Shown: piece by piece, positions 54,845-64,000 of the stretch
Layout of the letters: each line of letters begins with the position of its first letter
Position numbering within the stretch: position 1 is the first letter of the stretch
Source of the DNA: Sipunculus nudus
Taxonomy: Eukaryota > Annelida > Sipuncula > Golfingiida > Sipunculidae
Direction: 5' to 3'
DNA length: 64,000 nucleotides
NCBI GenBank assembly: GCA_026874595.1
Contig: CM049313.1
Span: 66,034,159 to 66,098,158, forward strand
The notes under the pieces: generated by a model
Database searches by the model: none
What the model was told of the DNA's origin: nothing
What the model saw: the letters and a program-made list of their open reading frames with translations, nothing else
Made by a program: the position numbers and the translations under genes

Positions 54845-56016
54845 ATGCCCCGGCCAGTTTTACCCATGTCCGTCATTCCGTCATTCCGAAATCAAACAGT
54901 TGTACGGACTTTTTTTCGAAATGCCTGCAGATATTGGCCTGATTTTTGGTGTGTGGGCAGATATAGACCAGTTACACATCGAGTTCGTGTTTTGTCCTAG
55001 TTGACCTACTTTTGACTGTTTTACGGCTCCTAAACTTAGAAAATTTCATGAAAAATATGAAATTTCATGACAAATACACATGTACGGACTTTTTTTCGCA
55101 ATGCCTGCAGATATTGGCCTGATATTTGGTGTGTGGGCAGATAATGACCAGTTACAGATCGAGTTCGCGTTTCGTCCCGGTTGACCTACTTTTGAACGTT
55201 TTACGCCTCCTTAACTTAGAAAATTTCATGAAAAATAGAAATATTCATGACAGATACATATGTACGGACTTTTTTTTCGCAATGCCTGCATATATTGGCC
55301 TGATTTTTGGTGTGTGGGCAGATATAGATTAGTTACAGATCAAGTTCGCGTTTCGTCCCAGTTGACCTACTTTTGACCGTTTTACGGCTCCTGAACATAG
55401 AAAATTTCATGAAAAATATGAAATTTCATGACAAATACACATGTACGGACTTTTTTTCGCAATGCCTGCAGATATTGGCCTGATATTTGGTGTGTGGGCA
55501 GATATTGACCAGTTACAGATAGAGTTTGCGTTTTGTCCCAGTTGACCTACTTTTGACCATTTGACTGCTCCTGAACATAGAAAATTTCATGAAAAATAGA
55601 AATTTTCATAACAAATCCATATGTACTGACTTTTTTTCCTCAATGCCTGCAGATACCACCCTGATTTTTTATGTGTGGCCAGATAATGACAGTTACAGAT
55701 GGAGTTCGCGTTTCGTCCCGGTTGACCTACTTTTGATTGTTTTACGGCTCCTTAACATAGAAAATTTCATGAAAGACAGAAATTTTTATGGAAAATGCAG
55801 ATGTATGGACTTTTTTTCACAATGCCTGCATATACTGGCATGATTTTTGGTGTGTTGCTTGATAATGACCCGTTACAGATCGAGTTTGCATTTTGCCCTT
55901 GTTGACCTACTTTTGACCATAAGATACCTCCTGAACTTAAAAAAAATTTGCAAAATTTAACAAATGTTTCTTATTTGCTCCAGGCGGGGGCATTCGTGTC
56001 GTTCCGACACATCTAG
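54845..56016 (+). mobile_element. Family C element (1172 bp) with six 180-bp tandem units
   Basis: The 5' end is ATGCCCCGGCC. The 3' side has its inverse GGCGGGGGCAT, then a perfect GTGTCG-TTC-CGACAC hairpin (55996-56010), then CTAG (56013-56016) and a T run. The core units start at 54901, 55081, 55261, 55442, 55622 and 55802 (landmark TGTACGGACTTTTTTTCG). It is inserted in a T run of the family A unit, and the empty site is visible near 56345. No protein is encoded. Confidence 0.9.
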
Positions 56017-56660
56017 TTTTTCTCTATTTTTGAGACCTTTAAGGATGTAGTTATCTTTCAATAGGGTACAAATCGTAACGACTGGACCTAGAATCTTCAT
56101 TCTTGACACACAGGGAGACCCATGAAAAGTCTCCATGGAAACCTGAAATTAGGTCTCTGTTACCCATATTCTTTAAGCTGTATGGCTCCAAAATACCCCC
56201 CAGAATAATGAAAAATTTGACACAAAAACTGCAGTATCTCAGTAACTACAACACTGATGGTCATGATTTTTGGCATACATATTGATCATGAGCTGTTCCA
56301 TCAGTTTCTGCAGACTGGGTGCGGCACCTATATTTTTTTCAAATGTTTTTCTCTATTTTTGAGACCTTTAAAGATGTGGTTATCTGTCAACAGGATACAA
56401 ATCGTAATATCTGGACCTTCTTTCTTGTCATGCAAGGAGGCCCATGAAAAGTGCCTTTGGAAACTTGAAATAAGATCTCTGTTACCATTATCCTTCAAGC
56501 TATAGGACTCCGAAGTATCCCTCAGAATAATGGACAATTTGATACAAAAGCTGAAGTATCTGAACAACTAATGCAGAGATCACCATGATTCTTTGCATGG
56601 ATATCGACCATTAAGTGTTTTTATTAGTTTCTGCAGACTGGTGGAGCCACCTGTATTGTT

Positions 56661-57824
56661 GTATCCACCAAAACGAAGTTTTGCGGATACTATGTTTTTG
56701 ACCGGGTTCCGCCGCCGCCACGTTCGTTTCCGGAGAACTCCTCTAAGACTGAAGGACCAATTTTTATCGAAACTTACACCAATTATCGGGCCACATGTGA
56801 ACTGGTGACTCACCATTTTGTGTTGACCTCTGACTTTTCCTCTCTGCCCAGCGTCCATTTCCACACATAAACCCTCATATCTCGTGAACCGTTTGACCAA
56901 TCAGGAAATAAAATTTATACAAATGTAGCCCTTGGATAGCTTTATACCATACACAAAAAATGGAGGCGCCACCTGCAACCATGTTTGCACAGTGTCCATA
57001 TGTTCATCTGCCTTGGGTTAAAATCACTCCTATCTTTGCAGTGAATTGACTAATTCACCTGAAATTCTGCATGCGTATACATTCTGGATAGCTTTCTTGA
57101 TTTTATGACAGGTGGCGCCACCTACATTCACGTTCACGCTGATGACATCCAAGCTCATATCTCGGGAACCTTTTGACCGATTGGGCCAAAATTTTGCATG
57201 TGTATAGATCTCACATAGGTCTTTATCATACACAAAACTTGAGGGGCCACCTGCAACCATTTTTGCACAGCGTCTGTCTGTTTGTCTGCCGTGGGCTAAA
57301 ATCACTCATTTCTCTGTAGTGGTTTGACATAACTGCCTAAAATTTTGCAGGTTTATACTTCCTGGACAGCTTTCTTGATTTTATAACAGGTGGCGCCACC
57401 TACATTCTAGTTAACGCTGCAGACATCCAAGCTCATATCTCAGGAACCATTTGACCGATTGGGCCAAAATTGTGCATGTGTTTAGATCTCACATAGGTCT
57501 TTATCATAAACATAACTCGAGGGGCCACCTGCAACTATTTTTTTTCACAGCGTCTGTCTGTATGTCTGTCGTGGGCTAAAATCACTCATATACTAGTGGT
57601 TTGACTTTTCTGCCTAAAAGTTCGCATATGTATAAACCTTTCTGTTTCCTGGATTTGTGGTAGGTGGCACAACCTACATATACATTTAGGCTGCAGACAT
57701 CCATGCTAATATGCAACATTCCTCACTCTATTTCCCCTAGCCACTCAATCAATGCCTCACCTCACCCGTTCCACTTTGATTTTGGCGGATACACGTAGTC
57801 GCTTGTCGGCTACCCGTATTCTAG
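56661..57824 (+). mobile_element. Family B element, complete (1164 bp), nested
   Basis: The 5' end GTATCCACCAAAAC forms a 30-nt hairpin with GTTTTGCGGATAC (56661-56690). The 3' side has the inverted match TTTTGGCGGATAC, then a GTAGTCG/CGGCTAC hairpin (57795-57813), then CTAG at 57821-57824 and a T run. The core is three units of 275-280 bp (landmarks near 56991, 57267, 57547). It is opposite in orientation to the copy at 1-981. It sits in a T run of the surrounding family A unit, and sister units at about 54815 and 56330 show the uninterrupted sequence. Confidence 0.85.
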
Positions 57825-57889
57825 TTTTTAAAGTTTACACATTTTATCTCTATTTTTGAGATATATAAATACAGACAAAGTCTTGGCCT

Positions 57890-58012
57890 GTTGGTTAATC
57901 TGTTTGATGCTTCAGTTGAATGGGTATATACTACCATTCTGATGATAAAATTTCCTTTTGCGAATCTCTTCCCAGTCAGCTGAGCGTCATGACCCATGGG
58001 TCACTTGTTGAA
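57890..58012 (+). mobile_element. Family D 3'-end fragment
   Basis: GTCAGCTGAGCGTCATGACC with the perfect 14-bp palindrome TGACCCATGGGTCA and CTTGTT is the family D 3' end. Only about 120 bases remain. Confidence 0.6.
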
Positions 58013-58758
58013 AGTTTTCTCGTAAATCAGACAAGTAGCGCTACCTACCTGCCCGTTTTTTTGTAGAATAAATTAATGCCCTTTTCTGATGAGAGATTTG
58101 CCTTATCAGCCTGAAAGTGTGCATATCCATAGATCTAGTACTCCTATCTTGTACTCAAGACTGGTTGCGCCATCTGTATTCGTTTTGGCGTGGTGTCCAC
58201 CTGAACATGTGCTTTGGGTGAAAATTGCTCGCACCTCCGGAGTGGTTCAAGGTATAGGTCTGAAATTCGGCATGTCCATCCATCTTGGAAATTTTCTCAT
58301 AAACTAGAAGGTGGCGCCACCTACCTTACCTTTTCGTAAAATAAATTGTTTTTTTTTTCTTAGAAGTGATTTGCCCTATTTGCCTGAAATTGCACAAATT
58401 CATAGATCTTGGACTCCTCAATCTTGTACTTAAGACCGGTGCTTTAGGTAAAAATTGCTCATATCTCTGGACTGGTTCAAGGGGCTGGTCTTAAATTTGG
58501 CATGTCTATCCATCTTGGAAAATTTTCTCGTAAACCACACAAGTGGCGCCACCATTCCGTTTCCGTAAAATAAATTTCTCAAGAGAAATTCAACATATTG
58601 GCCCCCATATTTGGTGAAAAATATTGTCTCTCAAGTTGATAGATGGAAGAAACCATAGTCGCTTGCCAATTGTCAATATATGCGGCTGAAGAATGGGGGG
58701 GGGGGGGGTATAATTGTCTGGGGATACTATGGCATCTGCGGTGCCAAGAAATATCTAG

Positions 58759-59343
58759 TTCCCATATGTATCGTAAGAGAGCAGCTATATTGCACTTACT
58801 GCATGCAAAATGCGGCTCTTAAATAAATCGCTGTTATTCAAACGTGCCCTCAAAACGAAGACCATATATTTTTATCTGCAGCCAGAAAAGTGCACTATCA
58901 AAAGGTTGGTCACTTGGAACTGGATATATTGTAATTCTTACTCTCGGTTTACCATCTGTCCGCAGTCTGTAATCATGCTTTTAATCTGTTGCAGTCACTT
59001 CCGAAGCACCAACTCCAACACTGGCGTCAATTTATCTTTAAATGGGGGTACTCGTGGGCGTTTGTAGGGTAATCAGAGTTGGAACAAATTTTTTATATAT
59101 CTTTTATTTTTTGTTGTGACACATTTAAAATATATTACAAATAAGTGTAAGGTGTACATAAATCCGGTATGTTCCCAATATAGGCTAATTCTGAAGCAGG
59201 TTAAGATTAACAATATATATCATGGTAAACTCAAATTGAATTTGTCTATTACTTTAATATTTTTCAACCACAAGTTGTGGACGATAAATTTCGCCAGCTT
59301 TTAGTGAATCCGGGTCCATTGAACCGTGCAAATTTGCCGGCAG
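58759..59343. other. Intergenic sequence
   Basis: Between the transposon nest and the first candidate ORF. I see an 85-codon ORF without family resemblance and nothing else. Confidence 0.5.
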
Positions 59344-59553
59344 TTACCCAGCCATCTTTATCAAGATATCTTCCATTTCTTTGTCATTAAGAAAAGAAAA
59401 ACACTTTTTACTAAAATCACTCCCCATACATCGAACAAGCCCTGGCCGATCGGACTTTTGCTGTACAGTATTTAAAGCAAATGAAAGATCTCTGTTCCAC
59501 GATACAGAGGCATATACCATAACATTGTGGTAAGCCAGGAGTAACATGAACAT
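59344..59553 (-). CDS. Candidate ORF or terminal exon, unknown
   Basis: I do not recognise it. The minus-strand frame gives 69 residues ending FLNDKEMEDILIKMAG before a stop. Composition is protein-like (balanced charged residues, GC higher than the flanks). The upstream part of this frame contains a hydrophobic start (MFMLLLAYHNVMVYASVSW). It could be the last exon of a minus-strand gene or chance. No Kozak or acceptor decides the start. Confidence 0.22.
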   Translation of the reverse strand: MFMLLLAYHNVMVYASVSWNRDLSFALNTVQQKSDRPGLVRCMGSDFSKKCFSFLNDKEMEDILIKMAG

Positions 59554-59812
59554 ATTGGATTTGTTTGTAAAAAAATCTTTGGTGTGCTTTCATCCGTAAA
59601 AATGACATTAACAACTGATGTGACGTAACTTGGGACAATCGTGTGCTTAAATTAAATATATAAAAATCTTTAAATATATAAAAGACGAGAATAGTGGAGC
59701 TTTGTACACAACATGGCCCGAGTATATGGTTCAAAGAACAATGAATTGATATCTTCTTGTAAGATGTGAAATGCTCCTTTTCCATTTATTTATTGAATAA
59801 CACTATACACTC

Positions 59813-59814
<2 letters not shown>

Positions 59815-59881
<67 letters not shown>
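59815..59881. repeat. (TA)n microsatellite, 67 bp
   Basis: An uninterrupted TA run directly upstream of the candidate ORF at 59953. Confidence 0.97.
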
Positions 59882-59882
<1 letters not shown>

Positions 59883-59952
59883 TAGTAACGATGGGTTGGT
59901 CCTGTATTGAGCACACATTAAAGTGAATATATGCCATGAACGTGAGAGAAGT

Positions 59953-60285
59953 ATGGAGAACCTGCTAGCAGCCTGTTGTCATGGTACCTGCTATCTATTT
60001 TATCTTTGTATGCTTTACGAGCGAACATTGCCAGTTATACTTGTTCTACACGTGTCAAAACAATTCGGTGCCTGCAGCTTCATAGGTTCACTGGAGCTGA
60101 TGAAAGAGACGACAGTTACTACACGACAGAGACGAGAGTTCCCTTCGGATATTTACGAAGTACTCAATACCTGGAAAGGATTAAAGGAATATCTGGGGTG
60201 GAAAATAGTGCATGACTTGTACAGAAACGGTACCTCCGAAGATCAGACGTACGAAACCGATATCAAAGAGGTACTGAATGACCAT
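59953..60285 (+). CDS. Candidate exon, unknown protein
   Basis: I do not recognise it. From ATG at 59953 the frame is open for 111 codons up to a good donor (CAT/GTAAGT, 60286). The first part is hydrophobic and Cys-rich (LLAACCHGTCYLFYLCMLYE), like a signal anchor. The second is hydrophilic (DIYEVLNTWKGLKEYLGWKI, then DLYRNGTSEDQTYETDIKEV) with an N-glycosylation-type NGT. Alternatively the real exon starts at the acceptor TGCCTGCAG (60080). Base composition is less AT-rich than the flanks. No partner exon is identified. Confidence 0.3.
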
Positions 60286-60425
60286 GTAAGTTTTGCAATA
60301 AGAGCATTTAACTGAAGAAAAAACAACGAGAAGTCAATATATAAGATTTCGTGAGAGAACTTAGAAGTGAAAATATATGAGAACTGGTGAAAAACGCATA
60401 ACACAACGTCCTCTGAAGTTTTATC

Positions 60426-60644
60426 ATGGCCACTGTAAGCCACTCGAGAATCCGCGAGATCTTTTACACTGTCTTGGCATTGGGGCTTTGCATGTTCGTT
60501 GTGACGTGGCGGATGTTGTCCGTGCACGAAGAAAGTTTTAAAGGGAAGATGGCCCGGCAGCATGCGAGGACTGTTAATGAGACGCCAGCACAGGAAATAG
60601 GAACTCTAGTAACCAGAGTTATAGCACACAATAAGACAGCGTAG
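60426..60644 (+). CDS. Candidate small single-pass membrane protein
   Basis: I do not recognise it. It is a 72-residue ORF with ATG in a fair context (TTATCATGGCC). It has a basic N terminus, one likely membrane segment (IFYTVLALGLCMFVVTWRML, about residues 12-31), then a charged tail (KGKMARQHARTVNETPAQEI...). This plan fits many microproteins of mitochondria or ER but no family match is claimed. It could be linked to the candidate exon 140 bases upstream. Confidence 0.3.
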   Translation: MATVSHSRIREIFYTVLALGLCMFVVTWRMLSVHEESFKGKMARQHARTVNETPAQEIGTLVTRVIAHNKTA

Positions 60645-61379
60645 AAACAACAGAATTTGTTATTAAATATTAACAGATTTTTTTTAATCCATGTCGAACT
60701 CTGGGGTGTGCAATAATGAGAATACAAATTCATAATTCACATCTCTCCTGAGAAGAACCTGTAGGATGTCATCTTGAGAATTTGTAAAGGTTTTTACGGG
60801 AGTATCGAGAGGTTCTTTACAGTGAACTGGAAGGGTATCTTTGTGGTCATATTTAGACATTTTGAGATGAACCGCGCAAGTCGTGTCGGTTTTGTTCGAA
60901 TTATTGGGGTAACTTTATTTCCCCGATGGCATAAAGCAGGCAATTCTTGTCTTTGTAAATTGGACATAGAAATATCCGTTGTTATTTGAGAATACAATAT
61001 GTATACTTTGAGTATCAGAAACACGAAAATCGAAGTGTTTTCTTGAATATACAAGCAAGAATGTACAACACTTTCAGCCTATTCTGTAAAATGAAACCGA
61101 AAAGAAGCAATTTGTCTGTACCATGTCTAGTTAGAAGGTTAAAAATATGGGACTGGTTGTTGTGACTATAAATTTTACACAATCGATACACTGCTCTAGA
61201 CCTTATTCCAAAAATAGTAACGACACATCAGCAGTTACGCTATAGATTTCCTTACATACATGCCACGTTTGTTGTTGATAAACTACTTATATTATTTTTG
61301 ATGTGTTGGTTGGTGGAAGAAAAACTAGTATTGTTATTCCTAAATGTTCATACACGCACCTGAAAACACAAATGCATCA

Positions 61380-61385
<6 letters not shown>

Positions 61386-61449
<64 letters not shown>

Positions 61450-61494
61450 CGCTATTTTTCAGATCTTCGATGTTCTAGTGTGCATGACGTCATC

Positions 61495-61533
<39 letters not shown>

Positions 61534-61587
61534 TATAAATATATATTTATATATATATATATTATATATATATATTATATATATATG
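61386..61587. repeat. (TA)n tracts with interruptions
   Basis: Pure TA 61386-61444, then about 55 unique bases, then an AT-only tract 61498-61587 that can fold on itself. Confidence 0.95.
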
Positions 61588-62008
61588 CAATAATAATAAA
61601 TATAAATAAATATATGGGTCTTTCTTTATCTTTTGCTGCTTGATGCCTTGATTACATTGACAATATTCTGTATCACCGTAATGAACACATATATATGGAC
61701 TATATACCGTTCTCCGGCGTAACATTATATTAGCCAACAGATTAACAAGGACAAACTGTCCTTGTGTGTGGTGAAATCCCATGCCTCGTGGAATGTCCAA
61801 GGATATATTCGACAATCAAGTTCCGTTATTCCATCATCCATCTTTTTCCACACACATCCACACACACACACACACACATATGTATTTTGAATCAGACTAT
61901 ATAGCGTTTATTTTCGCGTCATTTTATTTGAAAAAATACGATTTTAGTCCCCTATTTATTTACATTAACTATAAATATTACCTATAAATATTACACATAC
62001 ACACACAC

Positions 62009-62014
<6 letters not shown>

Positions 62015-62060
<46 letters not shown>
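62015..62060. repeat. (TA)n microsatellite
   Basis: About 23 TA units, preceded by short CA runs at 61857-61878 and 61996-62008. Confidence 0.95.
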
Positions 62061-62065
<5 letters not shown>

Positions 62066-62254
62066 AATACGGATTTGGTGTATGAATGAGCACAGCATAA
62101 GCTAGTAGTGTGCATTACTAACGTAATAACAACTAATTAAAATGACAATTTACACATTGTTGTACGTCATTCGTCGGCTTTCTCATGAGAACTCTCGTTT
62201 GATGATAACATGCAGCAAACACAGACCCTTTTAAAAAGTGACGTTACAGTAGCC

Positions 62255-62650
62255 GAGTCCAGACCATCCGAGTCCGAGTGCAAGTCCGATTCCTGACCAC
62301 TCGCGTCCAAGGCCAAGTCTGAGTCCTTGAGGTTCGAGTCAAAATTGTCAGATTATCATGTTCATTTTTAAGTAAGTCACATGCTTTCACTATTATGGTA
62401 TTTACATTTATATAGTTCTCGATGCTGAGCAAAACTAAGTATATATAGTGTTATTATTTTGTAACATTCTGTTAGTAATTCGCACATATACATAAATCTC
62501 TATAATAGTTGAATTCTGGACTCGGCCTGATTTCTCGAGTCCTTACCTCCGAGTACAATACCGAGTCCAGGACTCTTAAAAAAAAGGACCCAGGATTCCA
62601 AGTCCCTAAAAAAGTGTGCTCGAGTCCAAGTCCCGGCTCGAGTTCTTCAT
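62255..62650. repeat. Split GAGTCC/AAGTCC hexamer array
   Basis: Degenerate GAGTCC and AAGTCC hexamers cluster at 62255-62342 and again at 62518-62648, with an AT-rich spacer of about 175 bases. It contains several CTCGAGTCC motifs and no ORF. Confidence 0.75.
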
Positions 62651-62901
62651 CACTGCTTTTTACCAGTAACTGTTTTCAGGATCACTAAAGCACACTCTAA
62701 AAGTGGCATCTAGAACCCCTCATATGGTAAGATTCTCTTAGATCAAACATGTTGTATATTTATTTTCAGTTCTAAAGATGCCCTTTAAACTTAAGCAACC
62801 CTCTCTTCAAGAAGTGTGTAAAAGTTGGTAATGATACAACAAAAGCTCAGCAATATATTTCCCGTAATATAAATGTAAGAATTGTCAACATTTGTCCGAA
62901 A

Positions 62902-63810
62902 TCTAATACTTATAAAAGGAATTCAGTTCACGTTTGTTCGCGGTGTTCTCTAAAACCGTGTTGTGTACAATATTGTGCCATACATCATTTTTAAGGTTAT
63001 TATCCCCGCAGTGACATAGGCGATATGAAAATGAATAATTTTTAATATACACATAATTTTGAGTGATTTTTCCGTTTTATTACCGAGCACAGCCGAATTG
63101 CCTTCGGCAATCACCGGAATGCGTGCATCGTGGTCACTTAACCTCTAACACTAAGGACTATTGTTCATATGAATAACGCTTGCTTTCAGTGAGGGATTTG
63201 ACCCACGTGCGTGGTCAGTAAAAGAGAAAAACACATGTTTCTCGCTTTATGAAATGGAGAGTTCAACCCAGGAGGATTAATGACAAAACCTAAGTCAAGG
63301 TCCCGAATTAAGGAACAGGGCTGGGGTGGTGTCGGGGGTCTGAAAATGGGATACGGACCCACTGCATGGAGTCTCGCTGGGTCCGCTTCTGCTACTTACG
63401 ATGTATGTATATTTCTGTTTCCTTCTTCAGGAACAGTTTCCTTGCAACGTACATTTAATTAATCTAATGTGTTCTTCACATCAACCTATTCTTTATACGT
63501 CCAACGATAGAAACCAGTCAAATATCAACGAAACACTGTATGCCTCCGCGTCTCATTCCGGTTCGCAATATAAACCATCACTGACCAGGTCTTTAAGGTA
63601 AACATACCAGGATATGATTTTTGCTACGAGCACAGCGCCACAAAATAACAGTAACAATTATTTGTACATATTGTATTCCGAGAGTATCCCACTAAAAATC
63701 TATATTTTCTTTTAACTTTTATAATAAAAAATGAGCCAACCTTCAATATCTCCGTAAATATATTTCCCAAACCGCGGTGAAACGCCCGGTATACCGGGTT
63801 TATCAGCTAG
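62902..63810 (+). mobile_element. Non-autonomous Helitron, copy 3 (909 bp)
   Basis: TCTAATACTTATAAAAGG starts at 62902 after an A. CCCGGTATACCGGGTTTATC, AG and CTAG (63807-63810) follow at the other end, then T. It has the same family and orientation as copy 1 and a shorter interior, with no protein. Confidence 0.9.
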
Positions 63811-63877
63811 TCCTAAATAAATGTAAATGGGAAAGGGTTAAATGTATATTGATACGGGGTGACATAAAAGCGGATCT

Positions 63878-63998
63878 CGTTAGTGAAGCTTGCTTTGCTA
63901 GCGAAGCGGTTGGGACGCCGGACTAGTGCGCCACCAACATGGGTTCGAATCCCGGATCGGCCCAGTGTTTTCCCCTGAAAATTTTCTCTTCGTAACAA
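63878..63998 (+). mobile_element. tRNA-derived SINE (runs to window edge)
   Basis: TAGCGAAGCGG (box A, 63899-63909) and GGTTCGAATCC (box B, 63942-63952) stand at tRNA spacing inside a tRNA-like but poorly pairing sequence. A non-tRNA tail of GTTTTCCCCTGAAAATTTTC follows. This marks a SINE head rather than a tRNA gene. The 3' end is outside the window. Confidence 0.7.
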
Positions 63999-64000
63999 AA

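Larger units (their letters stand above)
54046..58758 (+). mobile_element. Family A element, large composite copy
   Basis: The 5' end is GTATCCCATACAAAGTCAGG (54046). The 3' end has a G run, TGTCTGGGGATAC, a GGCATC-TGC-GGTGCC hairpin (58731-58745) and CTAG (58755-58758), then T. Its own core has about 330-bp units (landmark CTCTGTTACCC near 54640, 56155, 56479) and about 255-280-bp units (58020-58580). It is interrupted by a family C element (54845-56016), a family B element (56661-57824) and a family D fragment (about 57890-58012). Confidence 0.8.

Noticed and set aside
54657-55843. ORFs reading DIGLIFGVWADID and similar
   Set aside because: They are translations of the 180-bp tandem units and the 330-bp units. 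No coding signature.
60794-61054. Minus-strand 86-codon ORF
   Set aside because: No start context, splice site or recognisable motif, and the overlapping plus-strand frame is equally long.
61303-61815. Tyr/Ile-rich ORFs
   Set aside because: Pure translation of (TA)n microsatellites.
63899-63960. Possible functional tRNA gene
   Set aside because: Boxes A and B are good, but the acceptor and anticodon stems do not pair and a SINE-like tail follows.

Overview
The window is animal nuclear DNA: AT-rich, with GT-AG introns, abundant microsatellites and many short non-autonomous DNA transposons. Protein similarity together with the repeat style (tandem-core elements ending in a hairpin plus CTAG, resembling bivalve 'pearl'/Helentron-type elements) suggests a lophotrochozoan, most likely a bivalve mollusc. 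The host genus cannot be told from the sequence alone.

Two protein-coding genes are certain. A complete AP-3 adaptor beta-subunit gene (AP3B1/AP3B2 orthologue) lies on the + strand, in 23 coding exons from 9825 to 50893. They join without a frame break into 1065 codons plus stop. On the - strand, 454 bases upstream, is the first coding exon of a SCAMP (secretory carrier membrane protein) gene (9314-9370), whose other exons must lie left of the window. The two genes are head to head across a short CpG-containing interval with a perfect NRF1-type palindrome and CRE-like sites, which looks like a shared bidirectional promoter. Both proteins work in post-Golgi and endosomal membrane traffic.

Layout: 1-9313 is SCAMP intron 1, holding the end of an inverted tandem-core element (1-981), a 652-bp element with terminal inverted repeats (1782-2433), a long dispersed repeat (about 3270-4860) and a 5S-rRNA-like fragment. 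9371-9824 is the promoter interval. 9825-50893 is AP3B, with introns loaded with Helitrons, MITEs, SINE-like pieces and tandem arrays. The HEAT-repeat trunk is encoded by exons 2-17, the acidic Ser/Glu hinge by exons 17-19, the clathrin-box linker by exons 19-20 and the ear by exons 21-23. Introns 18 (8.7 kb) and 20 (5.9 kb) are the most heavily invaded. 50894 to about 53600 is 3' UTR and flank. 53614-58758 is a nest of rolling-circle-type elements. 58759-63998 contains weak candidate small ORFs, long (TA)n tracts, a GAGTCC hexamer array, a third Helitron copy and a tRNA-derived SINE at the edge.

The most notable non-genic signals are a canonical Helitron family with three copies whose ends are all intact, several separate element families sharing one architecture (5' hairpin, short inverted repeat, 3' hairpin, CTAG or similar, T target), clean nested insertions with empty sites visible in the same window, a 10-bp-TSD MULE-type MITE, TE-borne arrays of AGGTCA direct repeats, and a recurring GGTGGCGCCACC palindrome.
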